NCBI GenBank assembly: GCA_032139905.1
Contig: JAQJDB010000006.1
Span: forward strand, 744,001 to 808,000
Direction: 5' to 3'
Length of the DNA stretch: 64,000 nucleotides
DNA from: Nitrospira sp. MA-1
Lineage (GTDB): Bacteria; Nitrospirota; Nitrospiria; Nitrospirales; UBA8639
Both the position numbers and the translations under genes were made by a program. This document shows positions 52,671 through 61,812 of this stretch, one piece after another. Each line of letters opens with the position of its first letter. Positions within the stretch are counted from its first letter, which is position 1. Below the pieces are notes generated by a model. That model made no database searches, was not told the DNA's origin, and worked only from the letters and a program-made list of their open reading frames with translations.

Positions 52671-55600
52671 TTATTGGAAGGTGACCGTGGATGTGCCGAG
52701 GAGATGTTCCACTTCTTCTAAAAACTCCGGGGACGGAGAAATGCCGATGTCCGACAATCCTGACATGCTGGCGGTCAGATCCGGATGCAAGTGAAACGCC
52801 AACGAAATAGGGGTCGGACCACGGTGACGTTCGAATATGTCCTTTAAGTCTAGCAGATTATGGGGGAGAACGTCCTGTTCGTGGACCTGGAGCGTCACAT
52901 GCTTCACGGTTTCATTTTCTAATTGGGAGAGCGATTCGACTTTGGTGGCCTTGATGCGGGCGCCGTTATCCATCAGGTCAACGGTACCCGATATCCGAAC
53001 GACCGATTCCGGTCCCAATAATTCTTCGTGTTGCTTAAAGGTTTCAGGGAAAATAATGGCTTCAACGGTTCCGTGTAAATCTTCCAATTGGGCATAGGCC
53101 ATCCTGTTGCCTTTTTTCGTCGTGGTAATTTTGAGGCTTGAAATGACCCCGCAGACTTTGACCTCTCGTCCGTCGCCGACGTCGCGAATCGTCTGGGTCG
53201 AGCAGGTAGAAAAATGAGTGATCCCCACGCTGTGGCGGTTGAGTGGATGCGCAGTAATATAAAAACCGGTGAGCTCTCTTTCATATTTGAGTAAGTCATT
53301 CTGAGACCATTCGGGAATCTGTGGAATGACGAAACCAAACCCGTCTTGCTTTGGCGTGGCCGGTTCCGGAGCCAATATTTCAAACAGACTGGTTTGGCCT
53401 TCCCGTTTATTGCGTTGAATCGTCGAGGCATGCTCAAGGGCTTCATCCAGGACCTGAAACGTGCTGGCGCGCGTGAGACCCATAGAATCAAAGGCACCGA
53501 CCTTAATGAGTCCTTCCAACACCCGTTTGTTGACCTTCTGCGAATCAATGCGGCAACAAAAATCAATAAAGGAAGAAAATGGGCCTTCCGTGTCTCGGGA
53601 TTCTAAAATCACGTCCACGGCGTTTCCGCCGACGTTTTTTATCGCCACTAACCCGAATCGGATACCCTCAGGGACCACACTGAAGTTTTTTAAACTTTGA
53701 TTGGCATCGGGCGGCAGAATGTGTACTCCCAATTCGCGACATTCCGAAAAATAGCCAACCATCTTGTCAGTATTTCCCATTTCAGATGTCAGCAAGGCCG
53801 CCATAAATTCAGTGGGAAAATGGGCTTTCAGGTAAGCGGTCTGGTATGTCACGACCGCATAGGCGGCGGAGTGTGATTTATTGAACCCGTACCCGGCGAA
53901 AAAGGCCATTTGATCAAATAATTTTTCGGAGATTTTTTCCGAAATTCCCTTTCCTTTGGCCCCTGAGACAAACAATTCCTTTTGTTTGGCCATTTCCTCA
54001 TGTTTTTTCTTACCCATCGCCCGTCGGAGTAGGTCGGCTTGCCCAAGTGAAAATCCAGCTAACTGGTTGGCGACGGCCATCACCTGTTCCTGGTAAACGA
54101 TCACCCCATAGGTTTCTTTGAGAATGGGTTCCAATTGCGGGGGGTCATAGACAATTTGGGAGGCATCGCGTTTTCGTTTAATGAAATCGTCCACCATGCC
54201 GCTCTCTAAGGGGCCGGGGCGATAGAGTGCGAGAATGGCGATCAGGTCCTCAAAGGTTTCCGGTTTGATTTTGACCAACAGGTTTCGCATGCCGGAACTT
54301 TCCAGCTGGAATATCCCTGAGGTTTTTCCGGAACTGAGGAGCTCAAACGTCTGGAGATCATTCAAGGCTAGATTGTTAATATCCAAGGGAGACTCAGTTG
54401 GAAGCTTGGCATTGACCATCCGAACCGCGTCATGAATCATCGTCAGGGTTTTGAGACCCAGAAAATCAAATTTCACCAACCCGACTTTTTCCAAATCGGT
54501 CATGGTGTATTGGGTGACGATTTCGTCGTTACTTGTTTTGTAAAGGGGCACATGATCCATGAGGGGTTTTTGCGAAATGACCACACCGGCGGCATGAGTC
54601 GAGGCATGTCGAGCCAAGCCTTCCAGGGCCATCGCCGTATCCATGAGCTCCTTCATCTTGGCATCTTGATCGACAAGTTCTTGCAGCCGAGGTTCCAGCT
54701 TCAGGGAATCCTGGAGGGTGATGTTGAGTTGGGTGGGAACCAACTTCGCGACCCGGTCAACTTCTGCATAGGGGAAGTCCATGACTCTTCCCACATCCCG
54801 AATGGCCGCTTTGGCGCCTAGCGTGCCAAAGGTAATGATCTGACACACATGCTCCTCACCGTATTTCTCAATGACATAGTTGATGACTTCGCCGCGGCGG
54901 TCCATGCAAAAATCCATGTCGATATCCGGCATGGTGACACGTTCGGGGTTGAGAAAGCGTTCAAAGAGCAGGTTGTAGGTGAGGGGATCGAGGTCCGTAA
55001 TGCGCAGAGCGTAAGCCACGAGGCTGCCGGCGGCCGATCCTCGTCCGGGCCCGACTGGAATTTTTCGGGATCTGGCGAAATTGATGATATCCCACACAAC
55101 CAAAAAGTATCCGGCATACCCCATGGCATTCAGCACGGCGAGTTCGGTGTGGAGGCGCTGCTGGTAGACCTCGGGGGCTATGGCCGTCGGGCGTTCCCGT
55201 AAACGGGCTCGAAGGCCTTCTTCTGAAAGATGCTGAAGGTAGGAGTCATGTGATTGACCCTCAGGTACGTGATAGTCAGGCAGATATGTGGTTCCGAATT
55301 CCAATTGAAGATCGCACTGCTCGGCCACCTGGGTTGTATTCAAGACTGCACGGTCAAATTCTGAAAATTCCGCAATCATTTCTTCTGTGGACTTCACATA
55401 TAACTGGTCGGTGTCAAACTTCATCCGGTTAGGATCTTTGAGCGTTTTTCCCGTTTGAAGACACAGCATGATTTCATGCGGACGCGCATCTCGTTTATTG
55501 AGATAATGACAATCGTTGGTGCCCACCAGCGGGATGCCAAGCTTCTTATGAATCTCCAGTAATCCCCGATTCGCAACAAGTTGATGATCCAGGCCGTTGG

Positions 55601-56135
55601 CCTGCACTTCCAGGTAATAGCGGTCTTTTCCAAAGATGGACCGATACTCATCGGCCACCCGGAGAGCCCCTTCCATATCCTGATGGTTAATGAGCTGAGG
55701 CACCTCACCGCTCAAACACCCTGAAAGGGCAATGAGACCTTCTTGATGTTCCTGTAATAATTCCTTGTCCATGCGAGGCTTATAATAAAAGCCTTCAAGA
55801 TAGGCTTTGCTGGAGAGTTTAATCAGGTTGTGATAGCCAACTTGATTGGTCGCAAGAAGAATCAGATGAAAATACTCGTTATGCGCAAGGTGGCCTGCCC
55901 GCTGGGTACGGTTGCCTGGAGCCATATAGGCTTCACACCCGATAATCGGTTTCACATCATGAGCTTTGGCTTTTTGATAAAAATCAATGGCGCCAAAGAG
56001 ATTGCCATGGTCGGTCATGGCGACGGCGGGCATGCCGAAATTCTTCACCTGTTGGAACAGGGGTGTGAGTTGGTTGGCTCCGTCGAGGAGGCTATACTGG
56101 GTGTGAAGATGGAGATGAACGAATTGTGCCGGCAC
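52671..56135 (-). CDS. dnaE: DNA polymerase III subunit alpha
   Basis: The 1154-residue replicative polymerase shows, in order, the PHP domain (HLHLHTQYSLLDGA at 7-20, MTDHGNLFG), the palm with PGRGSAAGSL and the catalytic aspartates in PDIDMDFCMD (about 400), the GIFQLES and YRPGPL segments, the fingers (LLRRAMGKKK), the helix-hairpin-helix/beta-binding region, and an OB fold near residues 980-1060 (VKVCGVISSLKITTTKKG). Length and order are those of DnaE1. First gene of the dnaE-accA pair. Confidence 0.98.
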   Translation of the reverse strand: MPAQFVHLHLHTQYSLLDGANQLTPLFQQVKNFGMPAVAMTDHGNLFGAIDFYQKAKAHDVKPIIGCEAYMAPGNRTQRAGHLAHNEYFHLILLATNQVGYHNLIKLSSKAYLEGFYYKPRMDKELLQEHQEGLIALSGCLSGEVPQLINHQDMEGALRVADEYRSIFGKDRYYLEVQANGLDHQLVANRGLLEIHKKLGIPLVGTNDCHYLNKRDARPHEIMLCLQTGKTLKDPNRMKFDTDQLYVKSTEEMIAEFSEFDRAVLNTTQVAEQCDLQLEFGTTYLPDYHVPEGQSHDSYLQHLSEEGLRARLRERPTAIAPEVYQQRLHTELAVLNAMGYAGYFLVVWDIINFARSRKIPVGPGRGSAAGSLVAYALRITDLDPLTYNLLFERFLNPERVTMPDIDMDFCMDRRGEVINYVIEKYGEEHVCQIITFGTLGAKAAIRDVGRVMDFPYAEVDRVAKLVPTQLNITLQDSLKLEPRLQELVDQDAKMKELMDTAMALEGLARHASTHAAGVVISQKPLMDHVPLYKTSNDEIVTQYTMTDLEKVGLVKFDFLGLKTLTMIHDAVRMVNAKLPTESPLDINNLALNDLQTFELLSSGKTSGIFQLESSGMRNLLVKIKPETFEDLIAILALYRPGPLESGMVDDFIKRKRDASQIVYDPPQLEPILKETYGVIVYQEQVMAVANQLAGFSLGQADLLRRAMGKKKHEEMAKQKELFVSGAKGKGISEKISEKLFDQMAFFAGYGFNKSHSAAYAVVTYQTAYLKAHFPTEFMAALLTSEMGNTDKMVGYFSECRELGVHILPPDANQSLKNFSVVPEGIRFGLVAIKNVGGNAVDVILESRDTEGPFSSFIDFCCRIDSQKVNKRVLEGLIKVGAFDSMGLTRASTFQVLDEALEHASTIQRNKREGQTSLFEILAPEPATPKQDGFGFVIPQIPEWSQNDLLKYERELTGFYITAHPLNRHSVGITHFSTCSTQTIRDVGDGREVKVCGVISSLKITTTKKGNRMAYAQLEDLHGTVEAIIFPETFKQHEELLGPESVVRISGTVDLMDNGARIKATKVESLSQLENETVKHVTLQVHEQDVLPHNLLDLKDIFERHRGPTPISLAFHLHPDLTASMSGLSDIGISPSPEFLEEVEHLLGTSTVTFQ

Positions 56136-56748
56136 TCATATGATCCTTCCGTAAAAAAATTCTAATGAGCACTTCGAGTGAAGTCAAATGAAATCACCAT
56201 CTGAAAAATATCGCGGTGTCCGGTTTCTGAATTTTTTGAGAATTGCAAGAATAAAAGACAAAATTATGAGGAGAAATAAGGATAAAGTAATCCAGAAAAA
56301 ATGGGCACAAGTATGTGGATAAATCGGCAGTATCCGATTGAAACGCAAGAGAGAGAATGTGTTAAGCAGATTGCTTATTTGGTGGGCATTGTATTGAACG
56401 ATGAAACCCCTACCACAGGTTGGGTCATCAGGATGTTCAGAAAAATATCTGATTTAAGAGTCAAATTCTGCGCCATTCGTTCTCGACCATTTGGGGACTG
56501 TTGAATATTGTAAAAATTTTGCTATTTCATTCGCTGCTGAGGCACCGAAGCCTACCAGAAAATAGTGGAGTGTTCAAAAAGGCCGCTAGCGGCATTTTTC
56601 AACACTCCCCTTTGTCGTGCAGACATACTGGCATGCGCGCGCGCTTTGCGGAAAAGTTGTGAGGGGAAACCCAGGATGAATATAGTATAGTCAGCAGGAG
56701 AGAGCGTATCTGAAGTATGTGTTTTTCATGTAAAAGGAGTGGGAGGAC
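56136..56748. other. intergenic region with an inverted repeat
   Basis: About 610 bases upstream of both dnaE (-) and ybjQ (+). A 67-codon frame at 56301-56504 has no recognisable motif and is not called. The notable element is the 42-base inverted repeat at 56567-56608. Promoters of both flanking genes must be here. Confidence 0.5.
56567..56608. repeat. 42-bp near-perfect inverted repeat
   Basis: The arms GGAGTGTT (56567-56574) and AACACTCC (56601-56608), then AAAAA/TTTTT, enclose the palindrome GCCGCTAGCGGC (56582-56593), with only two mismatched pairs. Transcribed from either strand it gives a long hairpin with an A/T block in mid-stem. It may be a bidirectional terminator or a dispersed REP-like element; copies elsewhere in the genome would decide. 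Confidence 0.6.
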
Positions 56749-57069
56749 ATGATACTGACAACGACGCACAATGTTGAAGGCCATCAGATTAAAGACTATT
56801 TAGGTGTGGTCGCCGGAGAGGCTATCTTGGGCACTAATTTTTTCAAGGATTTTTTTGCCAATATTCGTGATATTGTCGGAGGCCGATCGGGGGCATACGA
56901 AAAGGAATTGCGACGCGCGCGTGAAATCGCCTTTCAGGAAATTCAGGAAGAAGCCTTGAGGGTAGGAGCCAATGCCATTGTTGGAATCGATTTGGATTAC
57001 GAGGTTATGGGAGAAACCGGGAGCATGCTCATGGTGAGTATAAGCGGGACTGCCGTGAGGGTTGAGTGA
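56749..57069 (+). CDS. ybjQ: YbjQ family (UPF0145/DUF74) protein
   Basis: The 106-residue protein matches YbjQ closely: [11 protein letters not shown] at the start, [47 protein letters not shown] and the terminal [10 protein letters not shown]. It forms a small pentameric alpha/beta fold; a heavy-metal-binding role has been suggested but function is unproven. AAAGGAGTGGGAGG precedes the ATG. It is probably transcribed on its own, 220 bases upstream of bacterioferritin. Confidence 0.92.
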   Translation: MILTTTHNVEGHQIKDYLGVVAGEAILGTNFFKDFFANIRDIVGGRSGAYEKELRRAREIAFQEIQEEALRVGANAIVGIDLDYEVMGETGSMLMVSISGTAVRVE

Positions 57070-57292
57070 CCGAATGGGTGACGGAGGGAGAGCTTCACAC
57101 CTTCATAAACTCGAAAGGTTGAACTTGAATATTCAGATCAACGAAGTTGAGAAAGGAATTCAATGTTAAACAATTTTCCCTAAATAAAAACATTGACCAA
57201 AATGAAGTTGGGCCGATAAACTATGTCAGTCGAATGAAACAGACATTCTCATTTCTTACGTCTGAAACAATCTTTAATAAAGGGGGACTTCC

Positions 57293-57766
57293 ATGAAGGC
57301 AAAAAAAGGCGTCGTCGATTTTCTGAATAAAGTTCTTACCAATGAACTCACCGCGATCAATCAATATTTCCTACACGGCGAAATGTGTGGAAATTGGGGA
57401 TACGAACAATTACATAACGAAATTAGAAAACACTCAATTGATGAGATGAAGCATGCGGAAGAGATTATTGAGCATCTTCTCTATTTAGAGGGTGTTCCGA
57501 ATATGCAACGGTTGGGAACGATTAAAATTGGGGAAACGGTTCCTGAGCAATTTAAATCAGACTTAGCTCTTGAGCACGAAGCGGTTGTTCTTCTCGCCGA
57601 GGCCATTGCCCATTGTACCACTGTGGGAGATTTCACTACACGGGCAAAGCTCGAAGGTATCATCAAAAGTGAAGAAGAGCATATCGACTGGATAGAAACC
57701 CAATTGGAAACGATTAAGCAGGTGGGAGTGGAAAATTATCTCAGCCAACATATGCATGAAGAGTAG
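57293..57766 (+). CDS. bfr: bacterioferritin
   Basis: The 157-residue subunit of a 24-mer iron store has every functional residue at the canonical position: ferroxidase ligands Glu18, Glu51, His54, Glu94, Glu127 and His130, and the heme-binding Met52 (DEMKHAEE). AGGGGGA-type ribosome site precedes the ATG. It sequesters iron and limits Fenton chemistry, in line with the peroxidase genes of the window. A strong terminator follows immediately. Confidence 0.97.
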   Translation: MKAKKGVVDFLNKVLTNELTAINQYFLHGEMCGNWGYEQLHNEIRKHSIDEMKHAEEIIEHLLYLEGVPNMQRLGTIKIGETVPEQFKSDLALEHEAVVLLAEAIAHCTTVGDFTTRAKLEGIIKSEEEHIDWIETQLETIKQVGVENYLSQHMHEE

Positions 57767-57790
57767 CCGTTTCTTTTTGTCAAACTTGAC

Positions 57791-57833
57791 AGGGCTTTCC
57801 GGGATTGCCGATGCATCCTGGAAAGCCCTTTTT
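57791..57833 (+). terminator. intrinsic terminator after bacterioferritin
   Basis: AGGGCTTTCC (57791-57800) pairs perfectly with GGAAAGCCCT (57820-57829), followed by a T-run to 57833. It lies 25 bases after the stop codon. Confidence 0.88.
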
Positions 57834-57924
57834 CATGGAATGATTGAGGGTTAGCTCGATCGTGAAACAGCCTGCATAGAAGGCCGGTTGTAGAGACTGG
57901 TGAATGCGATCATGGTCCTGCCCG

Positions 57925-60003
57925 TTATGTCGGAAAAAACCACGTCAGCCCACCCATGAACATCCGTGGAGTGCCGGGGACAAAGTGAATATCGGCAACA
58001 CCTCCGGCGGGTTCTCCCGGAAGACGGGACTCATAATAAAACTGGGCCTGACGCCAATCGGTATCGGTCAAATTGCGGATGCTAAAAAATGCCTCTAGGC
58101 GTCCGGTTGGTGGCGCAAGTGGGATTTTGTAGCGAAGAACCAGATCGAAAATCGTAAATGGTTCCAGTTTCACATTGTCATCTTCCGTGCCGGCACGGCT
58201 TTCCACGGTCAACATTTGCAACGTTCCCGATAGTCCAATCGGAAAGCGGGCTGTGACGGATGAAAACGCCGTGAACTGCGGCGCCAATGGGACGGCATCC
58301 CCCGTTTTTCGGAACTCGGCATGCGTATACGTAACATCGCCTCGAATGGTGAGCCAATCCAGAGGGGTGATTCGAGAGCTGAATTCTGTTCCCAGGCGAC
58401 GCGTCTTTCCTCGCGGTTCCGTTGTCCCTTCATCCCCCACGAATACCAATTCAGATCCCAGATCCAGCAGCCAAAATGTGGCGAGAAATTCGGACCAGGC
58501 CCACGGGCGGCTCCTGATACCGATTTCATAGCCAATAGCTCTGGTTAAGCTGTTAGTCGATGGATTTTCCACGGCATCGCGCGCATCATTGCTGTGAAAA
58601 CCGGTTCCAACATTCAAGAAGAATTCCGTCTGGTACCAGGGCCCAAAGACGAGATTGGCTTTTCCACTGGCGATGGCATTAGAGGCTGTCCCGTTTGGTC
58701 TTTCTGAGCAATCCGCCCCGCAACGATCTTTCACATTATACGTGAAGACATCAACACGACCGCCTCCCACAAATCGCATCCAGGGAAGGAATTGAAGGTC
58801 CAATTTCAGATAGGGAGAATAGGAGGCCTCGAATATGTCTGATTCCTGCGTGATCGCCAGGGACGAACGTTTCTGTTGCGTGCCCAAACGCACCTGGATT
58901 TGATCAAAGCGTGTCTGAAGTCCTGCCGTCATGGTGCCTTCATAATCGAGCAGGCGAAAAATCTGCCGATAACCGATATCACTTCCGGTCAACCATCGTC
59001 GGTCGGTCTGTTCAATCCCGTCACCATTTACTGGATCATTAAGATAAAACGTGAAGTTGCTGAACAGGGACAGGTAATAATATTGAGCCCACAGATTGGC
59101 GAATACTGTCCCTCCGCCGGGTAGATCGTAATGGTAATCCAATCGACCGGTGCTCCGTAACGATTTGCCGCCTTCTGAAGGATCAATGGAACCAAAGCGG
59201 TCTACCCCTCCGGACGTCACGTCCCGCAAAGGAATCTGGCCTGACCCGTTCCATCGTCCATAATATTGAGAAAGCGTCACACTGAGTTGCGATGTGGCTG
59301 AGGGATCAAACGTTAGTTTCGCCAGTCCGTTGTATCGGGTATTGCGATTGACAAAATCATAGGGGCCGTCGGTGTAATAAAATTCTCCCGCAAGAAGGGT
59401 GCGGAATCTATTGTGAGTGGGAGAGGTCATGAACAGATGGCGTTGGGTATTAAAATTCCCTCCGGCGGATTGGACCACGGTTTGGGGAACTGTCTCACGG
59501 GTGACATAATTGGCAGCGCCGGCGGTGGCAAAATCACCATATTCCACATGGTAGGGTCCTTTTTTTACCGTAATTTCTTCGATGGTTTCCGGAATAATGA
59601 AATTGATGTCCCCGTATCCTTGACCATGAGCATGGCTGCGCATGTTGATCGGCATGCCATCCACATGAAGGGCCAGGTCTGTGCCATGATCAGCGTCAAA
59701 GCCGCGCAGGAGAAACTGATCGGCCTTTCCGGCGCCGCCTGAATGTTCCAAAGTAATAAGACCGGGAGCCAACCGCAATAAATCGGCAGGCCGGCCTTGA
59801 GGCTGAAGCAGAATATCCTCATTCAGAATGATTCGGCTGGAGGATGCCGCGATAGGGCGTTCTCCAACGACCTGCACTTCCTCTAAAACCGTGACCTCCT
59901 CCTGGTCATGGCCTGATGCCGAATCCACCCACAAGAAACTGAAGAGAAGGAAGACCTGTATCCACCAGGCAGGATGAGGTGTGTGGGGATATAGGGCAAC
60001 CAT
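57925..60003 (-). CDS. TonB-dependent outer-membrane receptor, probably for nickel or a metal chelate
   Basis: The protein has 692 residues from ATG 60003, chosen because a signal peptide follows (about 12-32, ending DSASG); the upstream extension has no homology. A TonB box (VTVLEEVQV) leads to the plug (LLQPQGRPADLLRLAPG, GKADQFLLRGFDADHGTDLALHVDGMPIN, VKKGPYHVEYGDFATAG) and a 22-strand barrel ending in TWFFPT with terminal aromatic residues. The neighbour upstream is NikR, so a nickel-linked receptor is inferred; cobalamin or another chelate is possible. Confidence 0.88.
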   Translation of the reverse strand: MVALYPHTPHPAWWIQVFLLFSFLWVDSASGHDQEEVTVLEEVQVVGERPIAASSSRIILNEDILLQPQGRPADLLRLAPGLITLEHSGGAGKADQFLLRGFDADHGTDLALHVDGMPINMRSHAHGQGYGDINFIIPETIEEITVKKGPYHVEYGDFATAGAANYVTRETVPQTVVQSAGGNFNTQRHLFMTSPTHNRFRTLLAGEFYYTDGPYDFVNRNTRYNGLAKLTFDPSATSQLSVTLSQYYGRWNGSGQIPLRDVTSGGVDRFGSIDPSEGGKSLRSTGRLDYHYDLPGGGTVFANLWAQYYYLSLFSNFTFYLNDPVNGDGIEQTDRRWLTGSDIGYRQIFRLLDYEGTMTAGLQTRFDQIQVRLGTQQKRSSLAITQESDIFEASYSPYLKLDLQFLPWMRFVGGGRVDVFTYNVKDRCGADCSERPNGTASNAIASGKANLVFGPWYQTEFFLNVGTGFHSNDARDAVENPSTNSLTRAIGYEIGIRSRPWAWSEFLATFWLLDLGSELVFVGDEGTTEPRGKTRRLGTEFSSRITPLDWLTIRGDVTYTHAEFRKTGDAVPLAPQFTAFSSVTARFPIGLSGTLQMLTVESRAGTEDDNVKLEPFTIFDLVLRYKIPLAPPTGRLEAFFSIRNLTDTDWRQAQFYYESRLPGEPAGGVADIHFVPGTPRMFMGGLTWFFPT

Positions 60004-60199
60004 CGGGTTGATACTGAGGAAGAGGATAGAGGGGTAAATCTGTTGGTGACACGAAAAAATAATAAGTAACACGATTTGTAGCAAGGTCCGGTAATATTGT
60101 CAATTTAAAATTGTGCGGGTTAGGGAGAGAGGAGGTATGGGGAGGATCGGAAGCCATGCGGTGAGCAAGGAATATCTTGAAAGGAGGAATGAAGGAGCG

Positions 60200-60622
60200 C
60201 TATTTCACGGCCTTTCCGGTGGTCGTCATAGTAAGTTGTCCATGCTTGACCCCTTTGGTTTTAATCAGCAGATTGGCTAAATCGACGAGAGCCGAACTTC
60301 GCCCTTTGACCACAATAACTTCCAGACAGTGGTCGTGATCCAAATGCACATGCAGATTCGAAATGATTTGCTTCCCGTATTCGTGCTGATGATGAGTTAA
60401 TTGTTGCAGCACATCTGATTGATGATGGTCGTACACGAGAGTAATGGTGCCGACGGTCTCCTTATTTCCGCCCCATTCTTCCCCGACAAGTTGATTGCGG
60501 ATGAGGTCTCGAATCGCCTCCGAGCGATTCTGGTATCCTTTCCGAGTGATGTGTTGATCAAATGCGGCAAGGAGTGGTTCTTCAAGAGAAACCCCAAAAC
60601 GGACGAGTTGACTCATTGGCAT
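60200..60622 (-). CDS. nikR: nickel-responsive regulator NikR
   Basis: The 140-residue ribbon-helix-helix repressor has an N-terminal DNA-binding segment (VRFGVSLEEPLLAAFD, NRSEAIRDLIRNQLV) and a C-terminal ACT-like domain. The high-affinity Ni site is complete with the E. coli numbering shifted by four: His80, His91, His93 and Cys99 (HVHLDHDHCLEV). Nickel binding would repress uptake genes, probably the TonB receptor encoded 200 bases downstream on the same strand. Start may be ATG 60622 or 60616. Confidence 0.92.
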   Translation of the reverse strand: MPMSQLVRFGVSLEEPLLAAFDQHITRKGYQNRSEAIRDLIRNQLVGEEWGGNKETVGTITLVYDHHQSDVLQQLTHHQHEYGKQIISNLHVHLDHDHCLEVIVVKGRSSALVDLANLLIKTKGVKHGQLTMTTTGKAVK

Positions 60623-61250
60623 GTTCCTTCCAGATTGGTTTTGGCCGTCCCCCTATCCTATGGCCTTCTAAATACAAAAGACAATTGATGGGCCATAAGG
60701 TGTCCGAGTAATGCGGATGCCGGTTGGTCTACAACCGTTGCAGGTTTGAAGTCGTCTTGAGGAGGGTGAAAAGTATGAGGGGGTGAGAAAGTAGCGGTTA
60801 ATCCCAGAGTGACGAACCTGAGGGCAATGTCATCAGAGCGCCAAGAATGGTCCTCATTACACCCAGGCGGGCCTGGCACGCAATCAAATCCGGGACAAAA
60901 TGTTCAATGTGGTGTTTGGCGCAGGTCGCAAAAAATTGAATGCCCCCGTTGGCATTCAAGACGCGTCCGCGAAGGCGGTAGCACTGCGCAGGTTCCAAAC
61001 GGGCGGCCGGGAGCTTACTCCCTGAACAAGGTCCTCGACATGGATGGCCAAGGTTTCAACTTGAGCCCGTCCAATAAATGTGGCGTCAATCATAACCGAA
61101 CGTCTGTCGTTTGGGGAGTTGCGTAACTCCTGAGGCGGGTGCCGAAACGATTTCCAGAGATTGGAAGGGCCTCGTGAAAAACGATAAGAAGTGTATCTCA
61201 AGCCAATGGCGGAGTCCGGATTATTGAATCGGATGAGGGATATGACCGGA
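60623..61250. other. gene-poor stretch between NikR and protease genes
   Basis: Several short frames are open (60798-60998 and 60956-61291 on the minus strand; 60809-61126 on the plus strand), but none has a motif I recognise or a convincing start. The minus frames contain a few Cys-containing blocks (QCYRLRG, FFATCAKHH) and could be a frameshifted gene of unknown type. No call is made. Confidence 0.4.
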
Positions 61251-61709
61251 CTAATGAGTGAGAGATCTGATCCTGACGCAAACATTGTCAACGGAAGCGG
61301 CGACAGGCTGGCTCAGATTTTCTCCAAAGGTGGTATCGAAGACTTCAATGAGAAAGACGGTGATATCTTGAGGAAACTCATCTTGAAAGATGATACGGCC
61401 GGTCTGGACGGCGTGATCCCAACGAAAATTATGTGGGTTGAAACTTGGAGAAGGCTGGTTGATCAGGTCAGGGTCTGAGATCTGAAAGACGGTTCCCGGT
61501 TCTGATCCGCTGGAGCAGGCATCGATAATGGTCAGCTTACTGGCGCCATGGGCCTGAAGGAGCACATCGATCCCATTGGTACCTGCCTCAACAATCTGAA
61601 GATCGGATTGGGGATGTTTGGAATAATATGACTGAAGCCGTTGAGCCACAACGACTCCTATTCCATCATCCTTTCGATAGAGGTTTCCGCATCCAATGAT
61701 CACATGCAT
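61251..61709 (-). CDS. hydrogenase maturation endopeptidase (HycI/HupD family)
   Basis: The 152-residue protease clips the C-terminus of a [NiFe]-hydrogenase large subunit after nickel insertion. It starts VIIGCGNLYRKDDGIG with the family Gly-rich loop and Asp pair, then EAGTNGIDVLL, LTIIDACSSGSEPG and a His in WDHAVQ that would complete the Ni-sensing site. No hydrogenase structural gene is in the window. Its proximity to NikR and the TonB receptor suggests a nickel-use group. Confidence 0.85.
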   Translation of the reverse strand: MHVIIGCGNLYRKDDGIGVVVAQRLQSYYSKHPQSDLQIVEAGTNGIDVLLQAHGASKLTIIDACSSGSEPGTVFQISDPDLINQPSPSFNPHNFRWDHAVQTGRIIFQDEFPQDITVFLIEVFDTTFGENLSQPVAASVDNVCVRIRSLTH

Positions 61710-61812
61710 CGATGAAGTGTAGGATCATGTTGAGGGACTCGGCAATGGTTGCCCGGATCGCGGAGTCGGATCCGGAGAGGGGAGAGCGCGGGGAAACGAG
61801 GCGTTAACCTGA

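Noticed and set aside
52973-53566. 197-codon minus-strand open frame
   Set aside because: Out-of-frame shadow inside dnaE.
60809-61126. 105-codon plus-strand open frame
   Set aside because: No motif, poor start and unusual composition; opposing frames are equally open.
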